DNA from: Opitutales bacterium
GTDB lineage: Bacteria > Verrucomicrobiota > Verrucomicrobiia > Opitutales > Oceanipulchritudinaceae
Direction: 5' to 3'
Length of the DNA stretch: 64,000 nt
NCBI GenBank assembly: GCA_016932335.1
Contig: JAFGCZ010000001.1
Location: 175,714 to 239,713 of the forward strand
Each line of letters opens with the position of its first letter. Position 1 is the stretch's first letter. The notes beneath the pieces were generated by a model that was not told the origin of the DNA, did no database searches, and was given only the letters and a program-made list of their open reading frames with translations. Of this stretch, positions 44,841 to 54,702 are shown one piece after another. Both the position numbers and the translations under genes were made by a program.

Positions 44841-47801
44841 ATGAACGTTTCAAAAAAATTCTCGTGTCGCCCTGCTCGGGCCATTTTACCTTTCCTGAGG
44901 CTGTTACCTGCCTCTTTACTCTGGGTTTCTTCTCTGGATGCCGGAACGATTACCGGCCGTGTTACCGATTTGAATTCGGATGCCAGCCTGGAGAATGTTA
45001 AAGTTTCCGTAGAAGGAAGCAATATTCGCGCATATACAGATCGCAGCGGCACTTACGTGCTTAAGAATGTTCCGGAAGGTGCTCAAACGGTTCACTTTGA
45101 CTTTCTGGGATACGACTCTGTTGCCCGCAATATCCCGGTTAATTCCGAGAAAGTGATCCGGGATATTAAAATGGGGGGCGAAGTGATCACCCTCGATGCC
45201 TTTGTCGTAGAAGGTCGTGCCTTGGGCCAGGCCCGCGCATTGAACCAGCAGAAAGCAGCGGTATCTCTTGTTAATATCGTTGCCTCCGATGCTATTGGTA
45301 TGTTTCCCGACGAAAATGCTGCGGAGAGTCTTCAGCGCCTTCCCGGTATCAGTTTGGAACGAGATCAGGGGGAAGGGCGCTTTGTTGTCGTTCGCGGGAT
45401 CGACCCCGATCTGAACAGTACCATGGTCAATGGGATGCTGCTTCCTGCCACGGAAGCAGAAACCCGAAAGGTCAACCTAGACGTTATGCCGAACGATGGT
45501 ATCTCATCTATCGAAGTCAGCAAGGTGCTCACCCCTGATATGCCGGCTGATTCCATTGGCGGTAATATCAACATTAAGACCCTTTCGGCATTCGACAACG
45601 AGGGACGCACCATTCGTCTCAGTGCGGAAACCCAATATGCTGATCTGATTGATGACCTTGGTTACAAGGTCAAAGGCAGCTACTCCGATATCTATAACGA
45701 TGGCACTCTGGGGATGGCTACCTCATTTTCGTATCAGGATAGAACCATGGGCACCGATGGTGCTGAAGTTGACGGGGGTTGGACTCTGGAGGAAGGCCCG
45801 GACGGAGAGGAATATTACGTTCCTGCTGAAATCGAGTTTCGCGAATATATCGTCAAACGTGTGCGCTGGGGGTTGACCAATGCCTTGGAATACAAGCCGA
45901 ACGAGAATTCCATGTTTTACGTTCGCACCATGTATAATGAATTCCACGATACGGAAAACCGTTACAGAGTTGAACTCAAAACCGGTGACGGTGACGGCAT
46001 CTTCGATACGGATGATGTTCCTGAAGCTTATTTGGGAGAAGGCGAAGGTATTGTCGGCGTTCAGAAAACCGATATCGACATCAAGTCCCGCAAGCAATCC
46101 TCAAAAATGTTCAGCGTGGTCGTTGGTGGAGAGCAGTCTATCGACAACTGGAATCTGGATTATGCGCTGTCCTATGGCTATTCAACAGAATATGAACATG
46201 ATCGCATGAACGCGGCCTTCCGTTTGGATGATGAGGATGGCGATGGTAACGACGTCATTTCTGTGATCCATTACAAATTCGATGATGTAACCAGCTATCC
46301 GACTATTGAATACTTGGCAGACCAGAGCACTGAGTTGAGTGATATCTACAACCCTGCCAACTATCAGTTGGACGAAGTTGAATACGAAGATAATGAGAGC
46401 GAGGAGAAGGTTTATCAGGCCGTCTTTAATGCCCGTTATCAATTGGACGAGAACACCTTCATTAAGACAGGGTTCAGTCTCCGCGAACGCGATAAAGACA
46501 GTGACGCCAATAACTGGGTGTATTCCAACCCGGAAGATTATTACAACGAGGATAACTCCCGCAATCCTGCCAGTCTGGGCTTGGACCAGTTTGCTCGCTT
46601 CAGCGATCGCTACTCCTATTGGAGCGGTCCTTCGCTGGACAGCACTACTTTCAACACCTTCTTTCATAACGATGTTGGGAGTGGTAAGGGCACTATCTCT
46701 TACCTCGGAGACGGCCAATGGGAAGTGGATGCTCCCGGAGGTTCTTACTTCGAATTTGAGGACGAGGATACCCTCATCGCATCTTTGGAAAACGATTATA
46801 CGGCAAAAGAGAATATCTATTCGTATTATCTGATGGGCGAGCGTCAATGGGGTGCATTCTCCCTCCTTGGTGGTGCCCGTATTGAGTACACTGATTTCAA
46901 ATCAACCGGTTATGAAGTCAGTTACTTTACATCTGATGACGAAGATGCCGGCCTCGGAGACGAAGGAGACCTCAAGGCCATTAATCCGATTTCCTATTCC
47001 AAGGATTATACGAATGTGCTTCCGGGGATTCATGCGCGTTACGATTGGAACGACAACCTCGTCCTTCGTTCATCGTACTCACAAAGTTTAGCCCGCCCCA
47101 AGCCGGGAGATTCTGCCTATCGCCGTGAGGTCAACGAAGATGGCGAAGTAGAGCAGGGCAATCCGGCTTTGGATCCCTATTTTGCACATAACTTCGATTT
47201 TTCTGTGGAATATTACATGGATGAGCTGGGAATGCTCAGTGCAACCGTTTTCCATAAGCAAATTAATGACTTTATCTACATGTTCGAGGATACAGATCCG
47301 ATTACCGGGGAAGACCGTTTGATGCCCCAAAATGGAGATGATGCCGAGATTACCGGTTTGGAACTGGTATATAGTCAACGGTTCGGGTTTCTTCCCGGTT
47401 TCCTCAATGGGTTTGGCACCCAACTTAATGCAACGTTTGTTGATTCCGATGCCGTATACGGTGATGGCGTCAGCCGTCCTTTCCTGAAGCAGTCCGATAC
47501 GCTCTACAATGTGGCTCTGACATATGAGAAATACGGCTTTTTCTTCCGCCTCGCTGGCACTTATCGCAGTGAATACTACGATGTCATCGCTTCCGATGTC
47601 GATGAAGATGAAGTGATTGATGCCCGTTGGCAGTGGGATCTGACAACCGACTACAAGGTTTCCGATCACATGAAGATCTATGCGGAGTTCCTTAATATTA
47701 CCAACGAGCCCTTTGAATCGCATTATGGCAACAATATTGGCTTGCGCCAAGTGGAAACCTACGGTTGGCGTGCTAATGTTGGGGTAAAATACACCTACTG
47801 A
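44841..47801 (+). CDS. TonB-dependent outer-membrane receptor, partner of a phytase-like protein
   Basis: A 986-residue receptor. After an N-terminal signal region (RAILPFLRLLPASLLWVSSL) comes a carboxypeptidase-regulatory-like domain at about residues 36-115 (TITGRVTDLNSDASLENVKV), a plug (GMFPDENAAESLQRLPGISL, ADSIGGNINIKT) and a 22-strand-type barrel ending in YGWRANVGVKYTY with a terminal aromatic. It resembles the Caulobacter-type TonB receptor family more than SusC. The phytase-like gene follows after 20 bases, so the likely cargo is a phytate-derived inositol phosphate or its metal complex; this is inferred. Confidence 0.92.
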   Translation: MNVSKKFSCRPARAILPFLRLLPASLLWVSSLDAGTITGRVTDLNSDASLENVKVSVEGSNIRAYTDRSGTYVLKNVPEGAQTVHFDFLGYDSVARNIPVNSEKVIRDIKMGGEVITLDAFVVEGRALGQARALNQQKAAVSLVNIVASDAIGMFPDENAAESLQRLPGISLERDQGEGRFVVVRGIDPDLNSTMVNGMLLPATEAETRKVNLDVMPNDGISSIEVSKVLTPDMPADSIGGNINIKTLSAFDNEGRTIRLSAETQYADLIDDLGYKVKGSYSDIYNDGTLGMATSFSYQDRTMGTDGAEVDGGWTLEEGPDGEEYYVPAEIEFREYIVKRVRWGLTNALEYKPNENSMFYVRTMYNEFHDTENRYRVELKTGDGDGIFDTDDVPEAYLGEGEGIVGVQKTDIDIKSRKQSSKMFSVVVGGEQSIDNWNLDYALSYGYSTEYEHDRMNAAFRLDDEDGDGNDVISVIHYKFDDVTSYPTIEYLADQSTELSDIYNPANYQLDEVEYEDNESEEKVYQAVFNARYQLDENTFIKTGFSLRERDKDSDANNWVYSNPEDYYNEDNSRNPASLGLDQFARFSDRYSYWSGPSLDSTTFNTFFHNDVGSGKGTISYLGDGQWEVDAPGGSYFEFEDEDTLIASLENDYTAKENIYSYYLMGERQWGAFSLLGGARIEYTDFKSTGYEVSYFTSDDEDAGLGDEGDLKAINPISYSKDYTNVLPGIHARYDWNDNLVLRSSYSQSLARPKPGDSAYRREVNEDGEVEQGNPALDPYFAHNFDFSVEYYMDELGMLSATVFHKQINDFIYMFEDTDPITGEDRLMPQNGDDAEITGLELVYSQRFGFLPGFLNGFGTQLNATFVDSDAVYGDGVSRPFLKQSDTLYNVALTYEKYGFFFRLAGTYRSEYYDVIASDVDEDEVIDARWQWDLTTDYKVSDHMKIYAEFLNITNEPFESHYGNNIGLRQVETYGWRANVGVKYTY

Positions 47802-47821
47802 TAACGAAATCATTTGCAGCT

Positions 47822-48907
47822 ATGAAACTTACTCAAACAGTTTTTTGGGGCCTTTGCTCACTGGCCAATTTACCTATGTTTGCGGCCGAATTGCACATAG
47901 TTCCGGTTAAAGAATGGTTCTTCACTTCGTGGAATCATCAGGAGAATGTAGATAGCCCTGCGGTTTGGAATTCCGAGGAAGGCAAACGTCTTCTTGTTTC
48001 AACGGCAAAGTCCTCCCACAGCCTGTTGGTTGAGGACCCGGAGAATGGCCACTTCATTACCCGTATTGGTGGTCGGGGAACTGCGCTGGGGCAGTTTGAC
48101 CGCCCCAATGGGATTTCTATCGTTGCAGATCTCTGTTTTGTGGTGGAGCGTGATAATCACCGGGTGCAGATGCTTCTGCTTCCCGATTTTCGCCCGCTGG
48201 CAACCTTTGGTGAGGAAGACCTTGTTCAACCTTACGGTATCAATGTTGTCGGTGACGCAGAGGGGCGCTACACCGTCTTTGTGACGGATAACCGGGAAGT
48301 CGAAGATTCCGGTATTCAGGATGCAGACGAGCTTTCTGGAGACGAGACTGTTCCCGACGAGTTATTGAGCCAACGGGTACGGGTCTATCAGGTTGAAGTT
48401 GAAGGCGAGCATGTGGCTACCATCGATATAGAGTTGGAAAATACCTTTGGAGATCTTTCCACACTGGGAAAGCTTTCTATTGTTGAGTCCATTTACGCCG
48501 ACCCGCAAAACGATCGGTTGTTGATTGCTGACGAATCAATGGATACTCCCGGGCATAATGTTAAAATCTACAGCATGAACGGCTCATTTTCCGGGCAGAC
48601 CATTGGAGACGGAATTTACGAAGGGCAAGCCGAAGGTATTGCTTTGGTCCCCGGAGCTGCTGCCGATGATGGATATTGGGTTTTAACGGATCAAGGGAAA
48701 CGCAACAACTATTTCCATGTGTTTGACCGCAAAACACTGGCCTACGTGGGCAGTTTCCGCGGCGAAACAACATTGAACACGGATGGTTGCTGGTTTGACG
48801 CTACGCCGACAAGCCGATTCCCCAATGGAGCCTTTTACGCTGTGCACAACGATGGGTGCGTGGCGGCTTTCTCATGGCATGAGATTGAAGAAGCGCTCGG
48901 GCTATAG
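47822..48907 (+). CDS. Phytase-like secreted beta-propeller protein
   Basis: A 361-residue exported protein (signal MKLTQTVFWGLCSLANLPMF) that looks like a beta-propeller phytase. It has NVDSPAVW at residues 42-49 where phytases have DDPA, SAKSSHSLLV-like first blade, GTALGQFDRPNGISI, and AEGIALVPGAAADDGYWVLT with the conserved Glu. The second Asp of DDPA is Ser45, so calcium binding and activity may differ. Adjacent TonB receptor plus beta-propeller phytase is a known pairing in aquatic bacteria. It could also be a non-phytase six-bladed propeller. Confidence 0.68.
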   Translation: MKLTQTVFWGLCSLANLPMFAAELHIVPVKEWFFTSWNHQENVDSPAVWNSEEGKRLLVSTAKSSHSLLVEDPENGHFITRIGGRGTALGQFDRPNGISIVADLCFVVERDNHRVQMLLLPDFRPLATFGEEDLVQPYGINVVGDAEGRYTVFVTDNREVEDSGIQDADELSGDETVPDELLSQRVRVYQVEVEGEHVATIDIELENTFGDLSTLGKLSIVESIYADPQNDRLLIADESMDTPGHNVKIYSMNGSFSGQTIGDGIYEGQAEGIALVPGAAADDGYWVLTDQGKRNNYFHVFDRKTLAYVGSFRGETTLNTDGCWFDATPTSRFPNGAFYAVHNDGCVAAFSWHEIEEALGL

Positions 48908-48938
48908 TACCTATTTACTGCTGTTTTCTATCCTCTCC

Positions 48939-48970
48939 AAAACGCCCTGCAGATCTTGCAGGGCGTTTTT
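48939..48970 (+). terminator. Rho-independent terminator after the phytase-like gene
   Basis: AAAACGCCCTGCA and TGCAGGGCGTTTT form a 13-bp stem with a short GATCT loop and a T-tract. Confidence 0.93.
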
Positions 48971-49068
48971 ATTAAAAACACACTTGGATCGATCGATCTT
49001 ACGGAGTTTTTCCTTGCTCCATGAGGGCTATTGGCCATTGTGTGAACGCTTTAATCCTCTCTGAGCCA

Positions 49069-50856
49069 ATGAAAAAAACACATCATTGTTGTCAATTATG
49101 CAAAGCCGACGTGGGATCAACTGTCATTCTGGCAGGTTGGATCGACACTATTCGCGACCACGGCGGTGTTTTCTTTATCGATTTGCGCGACCGCGAAGGC
49201 GTCACGCAAATAGTTGCCGACCCTGCTCACGAGAATTATAATAGTTTACTCGATCAGCTTAAGCCGGAAAGCGTGATCGAAATCAGTGGTAAAGTAGAAG
49301 CCAGAAGTGCGGAAAACGTAAATCCGAACATGGTTACCGGTGAGATTGAAGTGGTGGTCGAAACGATCAAAATCCACAATATTTCTCAGACGCCTCCTTT
49401 CCCTATGGAAGATACCAAGGCTGAACGGGTTAATGAAGACCTTCGCCTGACATATCGCTACCTGGACCTGCGCCGTCCGGCTATGTACAAGATTTTAAAA
49501 ACGCGCCATCTTGCTGTTACCGCCACGCGCAACTACCTCAACGAGAATGGTTTTTTGGAAATTGAAACCCCTTCGCTCTTTAAGAGCACTCCGGAAGGTG
49601 CCCGCGAGTTTCTTGTGCCCAGTCGTTTGAATCCGGGGCATTTCTATGCGTTGTCCCAGAGCCCTCAGCAGATGAAACAGATGCTTATGGTGGCCGGTGT
49701 TGAGCGCTATTATCAGGTTGCCCGCTGCTTCCGCGACGAAGACCTTCGTGCAGATCGTCAGCCTGAGTTTACGCAGATCGACATCGAGATGTCTTTCATT
49801 GACCGCGAAGATATGTATGCCCTGATTGAAGGCATGCTGAAGCGAATCTGGAAGGATTCTCTGGGGGTTGATATTCCCACTCCCTTCCCGCGCATGCCCT
49901 TTGTCGATGCCATGAACCGTTTTGGTGTAGACAAACCGGACACCCGCTATGGCATGGAGCTGCAGGATCTGAGCGACCTTTTTGCAACGTCATCGTTCAA
50001 AGTCTTTGCCGGTACCATTGCGCAGGGTGGGGTCGTCAAGGCATTGAATGCCAAGGGCCTTTCCGATATTACTCAAGGGGAGATGAAGAGTCTTGAAGAG
50101 GCCGCCAAGAGTCTTGGTGCCAAAGGCCTTGCCTTTATCCGTGTGCAAAATGGAGAATGGAAAAGCCCGATCCTCAAATTCTTCAGCGAAGAAGAAAAAG
50201 CAGCTCTGAAGGAACTTCTCAATATTGAAGAAGGCGATATGGTCTTTTTTGCAGCTACCGAGTGGGAGCGCGCCTGCTCTATTCTTGGCAGAGTGCGCAC
50301 AGATTGCGCCGCATTGCTGGTTAAGCGTGAGCGCATGGAGCTGGACCCCAAACAGTTCAACTTCCTTTGGGTGATCGACTTCCCGTTGATGATGTTTGAT
50401 GAGGAAGAAAATCGCTATGTGGCATCTCACCATCCGTTTACTTCGCCGGTAGAGGAGGATGTTCCGCTGCTCGAGACAGACCCCAAGGCCGTGCGCGGGC
50501 AGCATTACGACTGCGTGCTCAATGGTTGGGAAATCGCCGGTGGCTCTATCCGTATCCATCAGCCTGATTTGCAAAAGAAAGTCTTTGAGGATATTCTCAA
50601 AATTCCTGCCGATGTGGTGGAAAGTCGTTTTGGATATATGCTGAAAGCCTTTAAGTATGGTGCCCCGCCACATGGCGGTATTGCCTTTGGCGTAGAGCGT
50701 TTGGTTTCTCTTTTAACCGGGCGCAGCGGTATTCGCGATGTGATTGCCTTCCCCAAAACTCAGCGCGGCCAGTGTTTGATGTCGGAAAGCCCGAGCAAAG
50801 CGACTCCGGATCAGTTGAAAAACCTGCACATTGCAGTGGTCGATCAGCCGGAGTAA
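49069..50856 (+). CDS. aspS: Aspartyl-tRNA synthetase
   Basis: A 595-residue class II synthetase of the bacterial type. It has an N-terminal OB-fold anticodon-binding domain (ILAGWIDTIRDHGGVFFIDL), motif 2 CFRDEDLRADRQPEFTQID, an inserted GAD domain (about 290-420) and motif 3 GIAFGVERLVSLLTG. The start is placed at the ATG at 49069; an in-frame ATG at 49021 would overlap the T-rich sequence after the upstream terminator and adds 16 atypical residues. Confidence 0.96.
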   Translation: MKKTHHCCQLCKADVGSTVILAGWIDTIRDHGGVFFIDLRDREGVTQIVADPAHENYNSLLDQLKPESVIEISGKVEARSAENVNPNMVTGEIEVVVETIKIHNISQTPPFPMEDTKAERVNEDLRLTYRYLDLRRPAMYKILKTRHLAVTATRNYLNENGFLEIETPSLFKSTPEGAREFLVPSRLNPGHFYALSQSPQQMKQMLMVAGVERYYQVARCFRDEDLRADRQPEFTQIDIEMSFIDREDMYALIEGMLKRIWKDSLGVDIPTPFPRMPFVDAMNRFGVDKPDTRYGMELQDLSDLFATSSFKVFAGTIAQGGVVKALNAKGLSDITQGEMKSLEEAAKSLGAKGLAFIRVQNGEWKSPILKFFSEEEKAALKELLNIEEGDMVFFAATEWERACSILGRVRTDCAALLVKRERMELDPKQFNFLWVIDFPLMMFDEEENRYVASHHPFTSPVEEDVPLLETDPKAVRGQHYDCVLNGWEIAGGSIRIHQPDLQKKVFEDILKIPADVVESRFGYMLKAFKYGAPPHGGIAFGVERLVSLLTGRSGIRDVIAFPKTQRGQCLMSESPSKATPDQLKNLHIAVVDQPE

Positions 50857-50878
50857 ACTTCAACGCAGTTATTTGTGT

Positions 50879-50918
50879 AAAGCACGTCTTTCCCGTTGGG
50901 GATGGCGTGCTTTTTTTT
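50879..50918 (+). terminator. Rho-independent terminator after aspS
   Basis: AAAGCACG and CGTGCTTT form the outer stem, with an inner TCCC/GGGA pairing, followed by a run of eight T. Confidence 0.85.
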
Positions 50919-50967
50919 GTCGTCAAAAAATAAACTCTAATATATAAGTAAAATTCAATACTACCCC

Positions 50968-52680
50968 TTGATGAAAAAAGATCCCCCGGATTCCCTTCCG
51001 AAGCTCTTCCCTATATCAAAACCCGCTTCTGGATCTCGTTGTTCTCCCCTATGCCTTGGTCTGGGGGCTGTCCTTTTACTTTCCGTTTTTTTTTATGCCT
51101 TCTTTATTCTGGAAGAAGAAATCTCCTCCAAGAGCTTTTTTGTATGTTTGGTGATCTTTGGCTTTTTAGTTGGAGGGATTGTTTTTGCTCTGTCCAAGCG
51201 TTTGGAAAATGCGCAGGGTAAGCTACAGGCTCTCGAATACAAATACGGGCAGGAGCATTATCGTTTTGACAGCATCTTGAGCCATAATCCTGCTGTTATT
51301 TTTACCTGTTCTATGGAGGATGGGTTTCCCATTCGTTATATATCTCCCAATGTGGAGAAAATCACAGGCTATACGCCTCAGCAATTTATTGCTGACCATG
51401 GGTTTTGGCTAAATCAGGTTCATCCTGAAGACCGTAAACTTGTTTTTAAAGATGCCTCCCTTTTGTTGCACCTGGGAGAGCGGATTCAGGATTATCGCTT
51501 ACGTCACAAGGATGGTCGCTACCGATGGATACGGGATGAAATATGCGTGCTGAAGGATGAGAAGAAGCAGCCTCTGGAGTTGATTGGTAATTGGGTCGAT
51601 ATCACCAGCCGCAAGATATCCGAGCAGATTCTCAGAGAGTCTGAAGAGCGCTTCCATTTTATGGCAGAACATGCGCCGATTATGATCTGGGTTTCGAATC
51701 AGAAGGGCGGCTGTGTGTTTTTCAACCAAACCTGGCTTGAATTCAGGGGGCGTAGTTTGGTTCAGGAAATGGGACATGGCTGGTTTGAGGGAGTTCACCC
51801 TCAAGATCAGGAGTATCTTCGCGAAATCCTCTATGAGGCCCGCAGTAAATACCAGCCCTTTGATGTGGAATACCGTCTGCGTTGTTACGATGCTTCCTAT
51901 GCCTGGGTTCGTACTAAAGCCACGCCTCGTTACCTTAGAGATGGAACTTTCTTTGGCTACATTGGCTCCAGCAGCGATGTATCCGAGTTACGTAATGCCA
52001 TTGAAGCCATAAAAAAAGTGGAAATAGAATGTAACTGTAAGTTGGCTTGCTATTCCCAGAAACTGCTCGAGCCGGTTCGGGATATTTTGGCCTTCTCAGA
52101 GACGCTGACCGCAGCCAAGGTGACTCCTTTGGCTATTTCTCTACTCCGTGATAAAGCTGAGCACATGGAGCTGTTCCTGAATTCCATGATAGATGTGTCC
52201 CGTATCCTTTCTGGAATGATGCATTTGTTGGTTCATACTGTAGACTTGCCGAAAGTATTGAAGTCCGGTTGTGATTACATGGAGGAACATTTGGGAAGAA
52301 TTCCTTGTCGCTTCGACATTGATGAAGCCCTTCCAAGAATTGTTCGCATGGATGATATCTATCTGATGAAGCTCTTTCGCCTGATCACTGCTTCCGTTGA
52401 TGTGGAATCAACAAAAGCTTTTTCATTGTCCATTCAACGAGTCGAAAAGGAAGGTCTAGATAAGATGCAGTTTGCCTTTACTTGTAAAGTATCTCGACGT
52501 TTACCGGCCAGAATGACATCTGTTGCGGAACATATGGAACCGCTCGGTATGATTCTGGCTTCAATTATCGTAAAAATAATGGGTGGAGAATGTTCTGTCG
52601 GATTATCTGAAGAAGAGCTGTCTTTTCATGCTGGCTTGCCTCTGATTACTGTTTCTGACTCATCCTTTGGACATCTTTGA
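50968..52680 (+). CDS. Membrane PAS-domain sensor with a degenerate histidine-kinase core
   Basis: A 570-residue protein: two N-terminal membrane helices (about residues 28-48 and 56-75), a short coiled coil, PAS/PAC 1 (about 105-215, e.g. NVEKITGYTPQQFIADHGFW), PAS/PAC 2 (about 235-345, WLEFRGRSLVQEMGHGWFEG), then a kinase-like region. Where a HisKA box would read SHELRTPL this has SQKLLEPV, with Gln364 in place of the phosphoacceptor His, and no N, G1 or G2 box can be seen in the last 180 residues. It looks like a pseudo-kinase. It lies upstream of amt-glnK on the same strand (123-base gap), so a link to nitrogen sensing is possible but unproven. Confidence 0.82.
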   Translation: MMKKDPPDSLPKLFPISKPASGSRCSPLCLGLGAVLLLSVFFYAFFILEEEISSKSFFVCLVIFGFLVGGIVFALSKRLENAQGKLQALEYKYGQEHYRFDSILSHNPAVIFTCSMEDGFPIRYISPNVEKITGYTPQQFIADHGFWLNQVHPEDRKLVFKDASLLLHLGERIQDYRLRHKDGRYRWIRDEICVLKDEKKQPLELIGNWVDITSRKISEQILRESEERFHFMAEHAPIMIWVSNQKGGCVFFNQTWLEFRGRSLVQEMGHGWFEGVHPQDQEYLREILYEARSKYQPFDVEYRLRCYDASYAWVRTKATPRYLRDGTFFGYIGSSSDVSELRNAIEAIKKVEIECNCKLACYSQKLLEPVRDILAFSETLTAAKVTPLAISLLRDKAEHMELFLNSMIDVSRILSGMMHLLVHTVDLPKVLKSGCDYMEEHLGRIPCRFDIDEALPRIVRMDDIYLMKLFRLITASVDVESTKAFSLSIQRVEKEGLDKMQFAFTCKVSRRLPARMTSVAEHMEPLGMILASIIVKIMGGECSVGLSEEELSFHAGLPLITVSDSSFGHL

Positions 52681-52739
52681 CCTACGGGTTTATGGGCGAA
52701 AAAGACCATTTCAGCCTCTATTGATTCGTTTATTGTAGA

Positions 52740-52756
52740 TTGGCATATCGTCTGCA
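52740..52756 (+). promoter_or_regulatory. Candidate sigma-54 (-24/-12) promoter of amt-glnK
   Basis: TTGGCATATCGTCTGCA has GG at 52742-52743 and GC at 52754-52755, exactly 12 bases apart as required. TGGCA and TGCA match the conserved parts of TGGCAC-N5-TTGCA. It lies about 48 bases upstream of the amt start codon, a typical place for NtrC-dependent control. Confidence 0.5.
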
Positions 52757-52803
52757 TCGAGAGTTTATCTGGAAACTAATTAATAACTTCGAGAGGACTC
52801 CCT

Positions 52804-54243
52804 ATGACTGGACTTACTGTTTTTAAACGATTAGCCCTTCTTGTCGTATTTCTGGCAGGCGTTGCTTTGCCCGTGTATGCCGAGGTGGTTGATGGACAAC
52901 AACTCTATGCTCAGATTACGGATTCAGGAGAGGTTCCTGAGCTGAGCGCAGATCAGGATGCCGCAGTTTACAAGGCATTCTTGAATGATTCAAAGGCTTC
53001 GGATCGTTTTACCGTAGACAACCTCTGGATCTGTATTGCAGCTGGACTCGTCTTCATCATGCACCTTGGCTTTGCCACCTTGGAAACGGGCCTGACTCAA
53101 AGCAAAAATACGGTAAACATTCTCTTCAAGAACACCTGGATCGTGTGTATCGGCCTGCTTACCTATTATCTCTGGGGGTTTAACATGATGTACCCGGGGG
53201 CAGACTATGCCGGTGGTTTCTTTGGCTTTTCCGGTTTTCTCATTCCGGATTCCCCTGAGCTTGCCGGGGTCTCTTTGGCCACCCCGTTTGGCTATGGTCT
53301 GAATATGACCACTTGGACCGATTTCTTGTTTCAGGGAATGTTCGCCGCCACTGCCGCAACCATTGTTTCCGGCGCTGTGGCCGAGCGTGTTAAGCTCTCC
53401 GGTTTTATGATTTTTTCCGTTTTGTTTGTTGGCCTTTGCTATCCAATTACCGGCTTTTGGAAGTGGGGTGGAGGATTTCTGCAAACTGCCGGTTTTTATG
53501 ATTTCGCCGGATCAACTTTGGTACACTCTGTTGGTGGTTGGGGTGCGTTGGCGTTTATCCTTTTATTGGGACCCCGTACCGGAAAATACCTTCCTGGCGG
53601 TCGGGTGCGCCCAATTATCGGTCACTCCATGCCTCTGGCTATGATCGGGGTTATGCTTCTGTGGCTGGGATGGTTTGGGTTCAACGGCGGTTCCGTTCTC
53701 AGCGCAGATCCTGTGTTAGTGTCTTTTGTATTGGTGACCACTTCTATTGCCGCAGCTGCAGGTGGTGTTTCTGCCATTGTCACTTCCTGGGTGATTTTGA
53801 AGAAGCCGGACCTATCCATGGGGCTCAACGGTATTCTTGCCGGCCTTGTCGGCATCACTGCCGGAGCCGATGTGATTCCAGTGTCTATGGCACTGTTGGT
53901 GGGCATTATTGCCGGAGCGCTTGTTGTTGTTTCTGTTATCTTCTTTGACAAAATCAAAATTGATGATCCGGTCGGAGCGCTTTCCGTTCACCTGGTCTGT
54001 GGCATTTGGGGAACCTTGGCTGTTGGGCTGTTCTCCATCAATCCCGCACACACATTCCTCATTCAGCTCAAAGGTGTTGCTTGCGTTGGTCTCTTTACCT
54101 TTGTCGCAGCATTTGCGTTGACTGCACTCTGCAAATATACTGTAGGAATTCGGGTTACGCCCGAAGAGGAAGCAGAAGGCCTTGATCTGGGTGAACATGG
54201 GCAGGAAGCCTATGCAGATTTTCAATCAGTTAATTCCCGCTAG
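52804..54243 (+). CDS. amt: Ammonium transporter
   Basis: A 479-residue Amt/MEP/Rh-family channel in the inner membrane. It has a signal peptide (LALLVVFLAGVALPVYA) and about 45 extra periplasmic residues before TM1. Both pore histidines are visible: STLVHSVGGWGALAF and SVHLVCGIWGTLAVG; the FATLETGLTQSKNTVNIL and GADYAGGFFGFSGFL segments are typical. A good Shine-Dalgarno (GAGAGGA) precedes the ATG. glnK follows after 66 bases, the classic pairing. Confidence 0.96.
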   Translation: MTGLTVFKRLALLVVFLAGVALPVYAEVVDGQQLYAQITDSGEVPELSADQDAAVYKAFLNDSKASDRFTVDNLWICIAAGLVFIMHLGFATLETGLTQSKNTVNILFKNTWIVCIGLLTYYLWGFNMMYPGADYAGGFFGFSGFLIPDSPELAGVSLATPFGYGLNMTTWTDFLFQGMFAATAATIVSGAVAERVKLSGFMIFSVLFVGLCYPITGFWKWGGGFLQTAGFYDFAGSTLVHSVGGWGALAFILLLGPRTGKYLPGGRVRPIIGHSMPLAMIGVMLLWLGWFGFNGGSVLSADPVLVSFVLVTTSIAAAAGGVSAIVTSWVILKKPDLSMGLNGILAGLVGITAGADVIPVSMALLVGIIAGALVVVSVIFFDKIKIDDPVGALSVHLVCGIWGTLAVGLFSINPAHTFLIQLKGVACVGLFTFVAAFALTALCKYTVGIRVTPEEEAEGLDLGEHGQEAYADFQSVNSR

Positions 54244-54297
54244 GCGCATTAAGCCTTGAACCATTCGGGAAAACACACATTATATAACTTACATTAA

Positions 54298-54648
<351 letters not shown>

Positions 54649-54673
54649 TCTTTTTCGGTTTATGCATTTTTTT

Positions 54674-54702
54674 AAGCCTTCCGCAATGCGGAGGGCTTTT
54701 TT
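54674..54702. terminator. Terminator after glnK, probably used from both sides
   Basis: AAGCCTTCCGC and GCGGAGGGCTT form an 11-bp stem (one G-T pair) with a 3-base loop. T-rich sequence lies on both sides, so it may also end the convergent methyltransferase gene, whose stop codon it touches. Confidence 0.8.
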
